Assembly: GCA_016926975.1 (NCBI GenBank)
Contig: JAFGNP010000053.1
Coordinates: 1 to 50,997, forward strand
DNA from: Coriobacteriia bacterium
Lineage (GTDB): Bacteria; Actinomycetota; Coriobacteriia; Anaerosomatales; Anaerosomataceae
Direction of reading: 5' to 3'
DNA length: 50,997 nt
Position 1 is the stretch's first letter. Each line of letters opens with the position of its first letter. A program made the translations under genes and the position numbers. Shown here piece by piece: positions 44,550 through 50,997 of the stretch. A model generated the notes under the pieces. It worked only from the letters and a program-made list of their open reading frames with translations. It was not told the origin of the DNA and did not search any database.

Positions 44550-45824
44550 CTACTGGGTGGACAGGTTCTGCGGCTTGACCCCTACGATCATGTCGAGCGA
44601 GGTCTTCTCGCCGTTTCGCCATATAGTCAGCGTGACCGTCTGGCCCACAGTGCGCCGTCGGACGACCGTGATCAGATCATCCATCGACCGGATGCGGTCC
44701 TCGTCGACGGCCACGATGACGTCTCCGCTGAGCACGCCCGACTTCTCGGCCTCGGTACCTTCGGTCACCTCCACCACGTAGGCGCCATTTTCTACGGGGA
44801 GGCCCTCCTGGCTGGCGAATTCGGGCGTCACGGTCTGTCCGAGGACGCCGAGGAACGGGGTATCTACCCTGCCCTTCTCTATCAGCTCTTCTGCTGCTCG
44901 AGTTGCCTGGCTCACGGGAATGGCGAGGCCGACGCCGTCCGAGGCGCCGGTGTCGGTGTAGATGGCCGAGGGGATACCTATCAGCCTGCCCAACCGGTCC
45001 ACGAGTGCGCCCCCAGAGTTGCCGGGGTTGATCGCGGCGTCGGTCTGTATCGAGTTGACGTACGGGTACTCGCCATTTTGTCCGCCAAAATCGGTCAGCG
45101 AACGCTGCACGGCCGATATGACGCCAGAGGCGACCGAGTGCTCCAGGCCGAAAGGCGAGCCTATGGCGATGGCCACCTGGCCGACGACCACTTCGTCCGA
45201 ATCGCCCAGCTCGATGGTAGGTATGCTCGCGCTCACCAGCACGACGGCGATGTCACTCTCCCTGTCACCTCCGATGAGCTGGGCGACGTAGCGCTCGCCC
45301 AGGGAGTCGGTGACCACGATCTGAGTGGCGTCCTCAATGACGTGGTTGTTGGTGATGATGTAGGTGCCACCGTCCGGAGCCTCCTTGTAGGCGACCCCGG
45401 ATCCTTCGCCCTGCAGCGGAACGCTTGGGTGGTCGGAGGGCAGATCGTCGGACGACGCCTGTTCGCCGCTCACATCGATGTTCACAACGCTCGGCAAGGC
45501 CGCCGCTGCTGCTGCCGCGACGATCTCCTCGGTACTGTCACCGATGATCTCGATCTGGCGGGACTCGGCAGACGGCTGAGACAGGTACCGGGATGTGAAA
45601 TAGCCGCCGGCAAGGCCGGCCGCGCCGCCGAAAATGAGTGAAGACACCACTGCGAGTACCACTGGCAGCGCGTGCGAGTGTTTCCCGGACTGGGCGACCA
45701 CCTGAGCGGGCGGCTCGACGATTTCCGGCTCGGCGCTTGTCGGCAAGGCTGCCACCGGTTCGGTTGCCGGTGGTTCTGCAATGGCGGCTTCGACGGGAGG
45801 CTCGGGCAGGTCGTTCAAATCCAT
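44550..45824 (-). CDS. serine protease of the DegP/HtrA family with PDZ domain
   Basis: From the ATG at 45822-45824 the product has 424 residues: a Pro/Glu-rich cytoplasmic tail (about 1-50), a membrane helix (about 53-77), a trypsin-like domain and one PDZ domain (about 335-415). The catalytic triad is seen as His in TNNHVIED, Asp in ESDIAVV and Ser in NPGNSGGALV. The PDZ domain includes GVLSGDVIVAVDEDRI. Such HtrA proteins degrade or refold misfolded exported proteins. An ATG 13 codons upstream (45863) is possible but lacks a ribosome site, whereas AAAGGA precedes the chosen one. Neighbouring export of a multihaem cytochrome fits an envelope quality-control role. Confidence 0.92.
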   Translation of the reverse strand: MDLNDLPEPPVEAAIAEPPATEPVAALPTSAEPEIVEPPAQVVAQSGKHSHALPVVLAVVSSLIFGGAAGLAGGYFTSRYLSQPSAESRQIEIIGDSTEEIVAAAAAAALPSVVNIDVSGEQASSDDLPSDHPSVPLQGEGSGVAYKEAPDGGTYIITNNHVIEDATQIVVTDSLGERYVAQLIGGDRESDIAVVLVSASIPTIELGDSDEVVVGQVAIAIGSPFGLEHSVASGVISAVQRSLTDFGGQNGEYPYVNSIQTDAAINPGNSGGALVDRLGRLIGIPSAIYTDTGASDGVGLAIPVSQATRAAEELIEKGRVDTPFLGVLGQTVTPEFASQEGLPVENGAYVVEVTEGTEAEKSGVLSGDVIVAVDEDRIRSMDDLITVVRRRTVGQTVTLTIWRNGEKTSLDMIVGVKPQNLSTQ

Positions 45825-45938
45825 ATCGGGATCCTTTCCCCGTGTGTTGAAACGTGGTGCCATGATTCTACGCTCGGTTCAGGGCACGACAACCACTCGG
45901 CAGACGAATCCACGAACTCTCCATACCTGCAATCCACG

Positions 45939-45967
45939 TTGTACGCTCAGTACGCCTCGACTAGACT
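45939..45967 (+). promoter_or_regulatory. promoter of the PE-repeat protein-ddl operon
   Basis: TTGTAC (45939-45944) and TAGACT (45962-45967) are 17 bp apart. Transcription would begin near 45974, 27 bases before the GTG at 46001. Confidence 0.55.
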
Positions 45968-46000
45968 GGCTCCGATGACTCGCGAGGGGAGAGCTCTGTC

Positions 46001-46603
46001 GTGCAAGAAGCCGAAGACATCACTCAGTCTGAAGAGGGTGAGCTCCCCGAGCCGGAGCCCGCGCTCGAGCTGGAGTCGGAGCCCGAAGCTGCGCCGGAGC
46101 CCGTGCTCGAACCCGAAGCTGAACCCGAGCCGGAGCCCGAAGCCGAGCCCGAGCCCGAAGCTGCGCCCGAAGCCGAGCCTGAGCCGGAGCCTGCGCCCGA
46201 GCCGGAGCTCGACCAACCGCTACCGGACTCGGCTGACGCTGCCCTCGTCGAAGGCGTAAGCGGTGGCCTCACGTGGATCCCGTTCGCCTGCTACGCGGGG
46301 CTGTGGGTCGTCCTCGTTGGCGTGACCGCCTATCTGCTGTACGGCATCGGAGGCGATCAGCCTGCCCGCTGGTCGCCGGTCTACGAACCCCTCCTGTGGG
46401 CCGGAGTCGCTCTGACTGCCGTCGGCCCGGCAATCTCGTTCGTCGTGTGGTTGGTTGCGCGTGCGCGGAGGCCGAAGGGCTCGCGCCGGGGGCTGTTCGC
46501 CTCGTCCATGACCCGGGGCGCGCTCGTCGCGTTCTTCGGAGTGGCGATATGGGTCGCGACCCTGTACGTACTCGAGATACTCGCCTCCGGAGGGACTGTG
46601 TGA
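46001..46603 (+). CDS. Pro/Glu-repeat membrane protein
   Basis: The 200-residue product starts with about 20 acidic residues, then residues 15-70 made almost only of PEPE, PEAE and PEAAPE units. Three membrane helices follow at about 92-114, 129-153 and 173-195. The cytoplasmic or extracytoplasmic side of the repeat cannot be decided; the positive cluster [11 protein letters not shown] between helices 2 and 3 suggests that loop is cytoplasmic, placing the N-terminus inside only if the helix count is odd from it. The GTG start has GAGGGGAG nine bases upstream. Its TGA overlaps the ddl ATG, so the pair is coupled. It may link to cell-wall work, which is inference from the neighbour only. Confidence 0.75.
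   Translation: MQEAEDITQSEEGELPEPEPALELESEPEAAPEPVLEPEAEPEPEPEAEPEPEAAPEAEPEPEPAPEPELDQPLPDSADAALVEGVSGGLTWIPFACYAGLWVVLVGVTAYLLYGIGGDQPARWSPVYEPLLWAGVALTAVGPAISFVVWLVARARRPKGSRRGLFASSMTRGALVAFFGVAIWVATLYVLEILASGGTV
46054..46214 (+). repeat. imperfect GAGCCCGAAGC-type tandem repeat
   Basis: Within the gene at 46001, hexamer to 12-mer units of gagccg/gagccc/gaagct recur about twenty times and encode the Pro-Glu repeat. The units vary at third positions, so the repeat is old or under protein-level selection. Copy number could differ between strains. Confidence 0.7.
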
Positions 46604-47535
46604 TGTCGTGCGAGCACCTGCGCATCGCGGTCCTAATGGGTGGCACATCGGCCGAGCGCGAGGTCTCGCTCAACACGGGCGAGCAGGTGTCGCGAGCACT
46701 TGAAACATGCGGGCACGACGTCGATCGTATCGATACGGCCGACCTGAGTTTCATCGAACGTCTGCGGACCGGCGGCTTCGATGCCGTCTTCATCTGTCTG
46801 CACGGCCGGTTCGGTGAAGACGGGACAGTGCAGGGTCTGCTCGAGATCCTGGGCCTCCCGTACGTCGGCTCAGGCGTGCTGGCAAGCGCGCTGGCGATGG
46901 ACAAAGTGGCATCGAAACACATCTTCACTGCGTGCGGACTGAAGACTCCTGCTTCGGTCACGCTGCGGGCGGGCGACGCTCCGGATACTCAAGCGATGCT
47001 GTCCGAGCTGGGCACCAAGCTCGTGGTGAAGCCCGTGAGCGAGGGCTCGTCTGTCGGGATGTCCATCGTGCACGATCCGTCCGAGCTCGCGCGAGCCATC
47101 GAGTTGGCTTTCGAGCACGACAGCACCGTGCTGGTGGAGCGTTTCGTCACAGGTACAGAGGTCACCGTCGGCGTGCTCGGAAACGACGAGCTGGTCGCAC
47201 TACCCACGCTGGAGATCGTGCCCGAGCACGAGTTCTATGACTACGAGTCCAAGTACGTGCCCGGCATGAGTCGGCACATCATACCTGCAGGTATCAGCGA
47301 CGAAGCGCGCATGGAATGCCAGCGGGTAGCCATCGAGGCTCACCGTGCGCTCGGATGCCGGGGGATGTCCCGGTCGGACATGATCGTCACTAGCGAAGAC
47401 GACGTTCAGCTTCTAGAGGTCAACACCATACCGGGAATGACGTCGACCAGCCTTCTCCCGGACTCGGCCCGTGCGGCGGGCATGGAGTTCACCGAGTTGT
47501 GCGACAAGCTGGTTCGACTCGCGCTGGACCGCTAG
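46603..47535 (+). CDS. ddl: D-alanine--D-alanine ligase
   Basis: The 310-residue ATP-grasp enzyme joins two D-alanines for peptidoglycan precursors. The N-terminal block is VLMGGTSAEREVSLNTG, followed by HGRFGEDGTVQG, the Ser/Gly loop EGSSVGMS and the C-terminal metal/ATP site EVNTIPGMTSTSLLP. The YDYESKYVPG segment retains the Lys-Tyr pair linked to D-alanine rather than D-lactate specificity. The ATG at 46603 overlaps the upstream stop (TGATG) with GGAGG about ten bases before. The upstream open frame in the same phase is not similar to Ddl. Its stop overlaps that of the convergent kinase gene within CTAG. Confidence 0.95.
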   Translation: MSCEHLRIAVLMGGTSAEREVSLNTGEQVSRALETCGHDVDRIDTADLSFIERLRTGGFDAVFICLHGRFGEDGTVQGLLEILGLPYVGSGVLASALAMDKVASKHIFTACGLKTPASVTLRAGDAPDTQAMLSELGTKLVVKPVSEGSSVGMSIVHDPSELARAIELAFEHDSTVLVERFVTGTEVTVGVLGNDELVALPTLEIVPEHEFYDYESKYVPGMSRHIIPAGISDEARMECQRVAIEAHRALGCRGMSRSDMIVTSEDDVQLLEVNTIPGMTSTSLLPDSARAAGMEFTELCDKLVRLALDR

Positions 47536-49661
47536 AAAGACTCGGCGTCGGGCTCGACGATCGGCAGGTCCAGGACGAAGCGGGTGCCGTTCTTCATGTC
47601 GTCAACGTAGGCCGACCCGCCGTGTGCCTCGGCCACGACCCGCACGATGTAGAGTCCCAGGCCCATCCCGGGCGTTCCGGCCGATGCCTCCCCACGGGCT
47701 CCACGCGCGAAGAGGGTCTTACGCTGGTCCTCGGGGATCCCTGGTCCGTCGTCCTCCACGCCGATGATGGCCCGTCCGTCACGAGCGGTCACCTCTACCC
47801 GGACCTTCCCTTCCGGCGGACCGTGCTTGATGGCGTTCCCGACGAGATTGGTGATCGCCTGCTCGAGTCGGACGACATCGCCGAGAACGGTGATGTCGGG
47901 CTCTGTCGCTGTGAAGATCTGCTGCTCTGCGCTCAGCCGAAGTGATGTTGCCACGCCTTCGACCAGCGCTCCGAGGTCGACAGGTCTGAGGACCTTCGGG
48001 GCGAAGACCCGTTCGGCGCGGGTCGCGTGCAACAGGTCGTCAAGCAGGTCCTCCATCCTCTGTGCCGCGCGCTGTGCACCCTCGATCGCACTAGTCCGGC
48101 GCTCCTCGTCGAGCGGCTTGCCCAGGATGTCGAGGTAGCCTCGAACGACGGTCAACGGGCTTCGCAGGTCGTGTGAGACGAGTGACAGCACCTCTTCCCG
48201 GAGAGCTTCCAGCCGACGCTCCTCCGTGATGTTCCGGGCCGAGATGACGTAGTCGTGGCCTGCGGGATCGATGGAAGCAACGCTCAGCTCGATCCAGCGG
48301 TCCGATTGGTCGGGCGCAACGACCCGTGCGACCACAGGAGCCTCTTGCCTCTTGGCCGCGATGTCGGGCAGCTTCAGAGGGGTGCCATCCTCGGCAAGTA
48401 GCGTGACTCCCGAGAAGAGTCCCTCGGGTTCAGCCCGCAGCAGATCGCCTAGTTGCAGGCCGAGAAAGTGGGCAGCCGCGGGGTTAGCGATCTCCACCAC
48501 ACCGCCTCTGACGAGGATCTTGACCTCTGGCGACTCCTCGACGACAGTCCGGAATGCGCGTTCGGCTGATAGGGCCTGCTCCCCGGCCTCGATCAGTTCA
48601 GACTGGTTGATGCGCAGCTGGGTCATGAGGTCCTTAATCACCTGCGCGAGGTCAGCGAAGTCGTCCGGGAGCGTGGGATCCACCAGCAGCTCCTCATCGG
48701 TGCGGAGGCCCTGAAGGGCAAGATACCCCTGCTCTTGCAGGTAGGTGATGAATTTGCGCAGCGGGCGTCCGACGGTGCGACTCAGGACTACGCCGAGCAG
48801 GTAGCCGACGCCGAGTGTGACTAGACCGAGTACGAGCGGCACCAGGAAGACGAACGGCGCCCGTCCGTCACCGAGCCAGGGATCCGGGCGGGTGATCTCT
48901 AGGGACAGCGCAGGGTTCCCATCGACGCCGGTCATAGTCGCTCGCGTGAGGAGGTTGCCGTCGCGCAAGCGGGTCATCACGGAGGAGAAACCCTCGGGAT
49001 GTGCGGCGTCGCGCCACTTGCCGTCGTCGTCGGCGGAAGTGTTGCGCAGGGTCACCGTCACATCCTGGACCCCACAGGCGGCGAGTTCCTCCGTAGTGAC
49101 GCTGCGGGCTACCGCGAGTGTGCCGACCGAGGTCGCCGGGGGATCGCCGACCACGGGGCGAAGAGCCACCACCGCAGGACCGCTCGGCAGCGAGAAGGGG
49201 CCGAGCATCCCGCCGGGGTTTTCGTCGGCGAGCTTGAGGAGGGCAGAGATATCCTCCGCGTCACCGAACGAGTTGATGACGGTGCCTCTCCCGTCGGCCC
49301 ACACCACGGTGTCCGCCGCTGCCCTTTCGGCCAACCAGGGATCGAACTCCGCGTATACGAACTCCTCGCTGGGCGATACCGTCCGATCGTAGAACTCACG
49401 CCATTCGGTGAAGCCCACCACCAGAGCGTCGAGTGCGTCCGCCTGAAGGCCGAGTACGTAACGCACCTCGGTCAGCTGACGCTGCGAGTCGGCCGCAGTG
49501 AGAGAGCGGGTGTAGGAGGACAGGCCCAGTCCCACGACCGTGGCGGTCACCACGAAGACGAAGCCTGTGGTGATGACGATGCTGGCTGTCAGTCGGGTTG
49601 ACAGGCGTGCAGGGGCGAGGCGGTGTAGCCATCCTCCCCCAGGCGCTGTCCGAGATGCCAT
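47532..49661 (-). CDS. membrane sensor histidine kinase with CHASE4-like and PAS domains
   Basis: The 709-residue kinase has a first membrane helix at about 24-48 and an outer CHASE4-like sensory domain at about 50-265 (LDALVVGFTEWREFYD, then AEFDPWLAERAAADTVVWADGRG). A second helix lies at about 269-294 and a linker to 360. A PAS domain covers about 368-482, then a HisKA domain with His497 in SLVSHDLRSPLT, and a catalytic domain with NLVGNAIKHGP, VEDDGPGI and GMGLGLYIVRV. The ATG at 49659-49661 follows an AGGGG site; the longer frame adds 18 unlikely codons. No response regulator is adjacent, so it is an orphan in this window. The signal sensed is unknown. Confidence 0.92.
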   Translation of the reverse strand: MASRTAPGGGWLHRLAPARLSTRLTASIVITTGFVFVVTATVVGLGLSSYTRSLTAADSQRQLTEVRYVLGLQADALDALVVGFTEWREFYDRTVSPSEEFVYAEFDPWLAERAAADTVVWADGRGTVINSFGDAEDISALLKLADENPGGMLGPFSLPSGPAVVALRPVVGDPPATSVGTLAVARSVTTEELAACGVQDVTVTLRNTSADDDGKWRDAAHPEGFSSVMTRLRDGNLLTRATMTGVDGNPALSLEITRPDPWLGDGRAPFVFLVPLVLGLVTLGVGYLLGVVLSRTVGRPLRKFITYLQEQGYLALQGLRTDEELLVDPTLPDDFADLAQVIKDLMTQLRINQSELIEAGEQALSAERAFRTVVEESPEVKILVRGGVVEIANPAAAHFLGLQLGDLLRAEPEGLFSGVTLLAEDGTPLKLPDIAAKRQEAPVVARVVAPDQSDRWIELSVASIDPAGHDYVISARNITEERRLEALREEVLSLVSHDLRSPLTVVRGYLDILGKPLDEERRTSAIEGAQRAAQRMEDLLDDLLHATRAERVFAPKVLRPVDLGALVEGVATSLRLSAEQQIFTATEPDITVLGDVVRLEQAITNLVGNAIKHGPPEGKVRVEVTARDGRAIIGVEDDGPGIPEDQRKTLFARGARGEASAGTPGMGLGLYIVRVVAEAHGGSAYVDDMKNGTRFVLDLPIVEPDAESF

Positions 49662-49779
49662 TCCTACCCCTCGTCTGTTGACGCAGCTAGTCGGGCCGTG
49701 CCAGGGCCGACTCAATGGCTGGCTCCAAGTCTACCCTTCCTTCGGGCGTGCCGACATAGGAGGCCGCAACGGCCGCGCC

Positions 49780-49809
49780 TTGACGAAAGGGCCGAGCGTG
49801 GATTAGCAT
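49780..49809 (+). promoter_or_regulatory. promoter of feoAB
   Basis: TTGACG (49780-49785) and TAGCAT (49804-49809) are 18 bp apart. The start of transcription would fall about 49816, just before a palindromic operator at 49823. Confidence 0.5.
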
Positions 49810-49822
49810 GGGAGCAAGAAGG

Positions 49823-49840
49823 AGTTAGTATGTACTAACT
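49823..49840. promoter_or_regulatory. palindromic operator upstream of feoA (DtxR/IdeR-like)
   Basis: AGTTAGTATGTACTAACT has perfect 8-bp arms around TG. The TTAG...CTAA core resembles sites of iron- or manganese-sensing DtxR-family repressors. It covers the region just downstream of the predicted start site, where a repressor would block feoAB when iron is sufficient. The repressor gene is not in the window. Confidence 0.6.
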
Positions 49841-49860
49841 CTGCCGTCAGGAGACTAGAC

Positions 49861-50169
49861 ATGGCCCCCAGGTCTCGACATCATCGCACGGGTCCTCGCG
49901 GCTTCGGCCGGGGTGGCTTCGGTCGATTTGCACAGGAGATGCCGGGAACGCTTGCGTGTCTGACTCCCGGTAACAGCGCGGTGATCGAGTCCATAGAATG
50001 TCCGAATGCGAGAGCGCAGGCCCTGCGCTTCGGAATGGGCGAAGGCGCAACCGTGAGTTGCGTGACGGTCATACCGTCCGGGCCTCTCGTGCTGCGCTCG
50101 GGCAGGCAGGAGATCGCGGTCGGCCGGGGGCTCGCGCGGCGGATTCGTGTGCGCCAAGCGGCGGTATGA
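49861..50169 (+). CDS. feoA: FeoA domain protein, ferrous iron transport
   Basis: This 102-residue protein has a basic Gly-rich tail (1-20) and an SH3-like FeoA domain (about 27-100) with LTPGNSAVIESIE, the LRFGMGEGATVSCV block and a final GRGLARRIRV. FeoA is a cytoplasmic partner needed for FeoB activity. The ATG at 49861 follows AGGAG. feoB starts one base after its stop. Iron-dependent control through the upstream palindrome is likely. Confidence 0.92.
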   Translation: MAPRSRHHRTGPRGFGRGGFGRFAQEMPGTLACLTPGNSAVIESIECPNARAQALRFGMGEGATVSCVTVIPSGPLVLRSGRQEIAVGRGLARRIRVRQAAV

Positions 50170-50170
50170 G

Positions 50171-50997
50171 GTGGGCGCCGGCTCGAAGGCGTCTGCCGTA
50201 GCCGGGCAGATCGCGACGCGGACCCTTGTTCTGGCGGGCAATCCCAATGTCGGCAAGTCGGTGTTCTTCAACCATCTGACCGGCACCTACGTCGATGTGA
50301 GCAACTTCCCCGGCACCACCGTTGAGATCATGCGGGGACGTCACGGCGAGTGGGAGGTCCTGGACACGCCGGGCGTCTACGGCATCGGTTCGTTCAACGA
50401 CGAAGAGACCGTCGCCAGGGACGTGATCCTGGCCGCTGACGTCGTCGTCAATGTCGTCGATGCGGTCCATCCCGAGCGCGATCTGTTCCTTACGCTGCAC
50501 CTTATCGACCTTGGCCTGCCTATGATCGTGGCTCTCAACATGGCCGACGAGGCCCGCAAGCAGGGCGTCGCGATCGACAGGGACCTGCTCGAAGACCTGC
50601 TCGGGGTGTCTGTGGTGGAGACCGTAGCGGTGTCGGGAGTCGGTTTCGACGAGCTCGCAGAGCGACTTCCGCAGGCCCGCAGAGGTCATGCGGACTACGC
50701 CCTTGAGGTCGACATACTGCAGATCGCCTCACGTGTCGGCACTAGAGCCGAGGCGCTTCTGGTGCTCGAAGGGGACGAGATGATGGCCGAGCGCCACGGC
50801 CTCGAGCCAGGCACGCAGCGCGACGAGATCTACTCCCGCCGACGGGATCGCGTGAACGACATCATCGGTCATGTTGTCACCGCGTCGGACGAGGGCCTTG
50901 ATATGAGCGCCCGGATCTCGCGGATGATGCTGAACCCCGTGACAGGCGTCCCCCTGCTCGCTCTGTTGCTGGCTGTGGTGTACGTGGTTCTCGGCCG
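50171..50997 (+). CDS. feoB: ferrous iron transporter FeoB, N-terminal part (cut by window edge)
   Basis: The open frame runs off the right end after 275 codons. The G-protein domain is complete: G1 GNPNVGKS, G2 FPGTTVE, G3 DTPGVYG, G4 NMADE and a G5-like TVAVSGVG. A helical GDI-like region follows (about 170-245) with REDxxxRRRDRVNDII-like sequence, and the first membrane helix begins at the very end (PVTGVPLLALLLAVVYVVLG). The start is GTG at 50171, one base after feoA; the ATG at 50166 is in another frame. FeoB moves Fe2+ across the membrane under control of GTP. Confidence 0.95.
   Translation, partial: MGAGSKASAVAGQIATRTLVLAGNPNVGKSVFFNHLTGTYVDVSNFPGTTVEIMRGRHGEWEVLDTPGVYGIGSFNDEETVARDVILAADVVVNVVDAVHPERDLFLTLHLIDLGLPMIVALNMADEARKQGVAIDRDLLEDLLGVSVVETVAVSGVGFDELAERLPQARRGHADYALEVDILQIASRVGTRAEALLVLEGDEMMAERHGLEPGTQRDEIYSRRRDRVNDIIGHVVTASDEGLDMSARISRMMLNPVTGVPLLALLLAVVYVVLG

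Noticed and set aside
46054-46214. CRISPR-like or minisatellite array
   Set aside because: The repeat is in frame, encodes Pro-Glu units and has no spacers, so it is a coding repeat only.

Overview
The window is GC-rich DNA read as a chromosomal replication-origin region of an uncultivated or anaerobic actinobacterium, most likely from the Coriobacteriia/OPB41 side of the phylum. The lineage is inferred from the gene order dnaA-dnaN-recF-dciA-gyrB-gyrA beside rpmH-rnpA-yidD-yidC-jag-rsmG-parA-parB, the frequent GTG starts, and accessory genes such as a membrane-anchored multihaem cytochrome and a FeoAB system. It was not confirmed by any database search.

Layout. Positions 1-2300 hold the end of an ABC-2 export operon (minus strand), a small membrane-anchored protein and tRNA-Ala. 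Positions 2300-2917 carry no protein gene, but the minus strand reads as a row of hairpins ending in a terminator-like stem. Positions 2918-11677 are one giant gene for a cyclic beta-1,2-glucan synthase (NdvB/Cgs type). Positions 11754-14633 hold an SDR oxidoreductase, a proline-rich membrane protein, tRNA-Ile, a YjbQ protein and a bifunctional-nuclease-domain protein.

From 29235 down to 14636 twelve genes run on the minus strand with mostly short gaps: a GHKL-ATPase/winged-helix protein, dnaA, dnaN, recF, dciA, gyrB, a small membrane protein, gyrA, a HAD phosphatase and a MacA/MacB-like efflux system. The 740 bp between the GHKL gene and rpmH contains two consensus DnaA boxes and many near-consensus ones, so it is the best candidate for oriC. 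A second, weaker cluster lies between dnaA and dnaN.

On the plus strand, a consensus promoter at 29894-29923 drives rpmH-rnpA-yidD-yidC-jag. After a gap with two parS sites come rsmG, parA, parB, a YtxH-like protein and an AddB/AddA-type helicase-nuclease pair. This half combines ribosome and membrane-protein biogenesis, chromosome segregation and double-strand break repair.

From 41842 to the end are rlmN (minus), a multihaem cytochrome c with a C-terminal membrane anchor, a DegP/HtrA protease (minus), a Pro/Glu-repeat membrane protein overlapping ddl, a CHASE4-type sensor kinase (minus), and feoA-feoB preceded by a palindromic operator. feoB is cut by the window end. No insertion sequence, phage gene or CRISPR array was seen. 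The least explained features are the GHKL-wHTH gene directly upstream of dnaA, the structured RNA candidate at 2374-2575, the palindrome at the gyrB promoter region, and the unusual CXCH site in the cytochrome.
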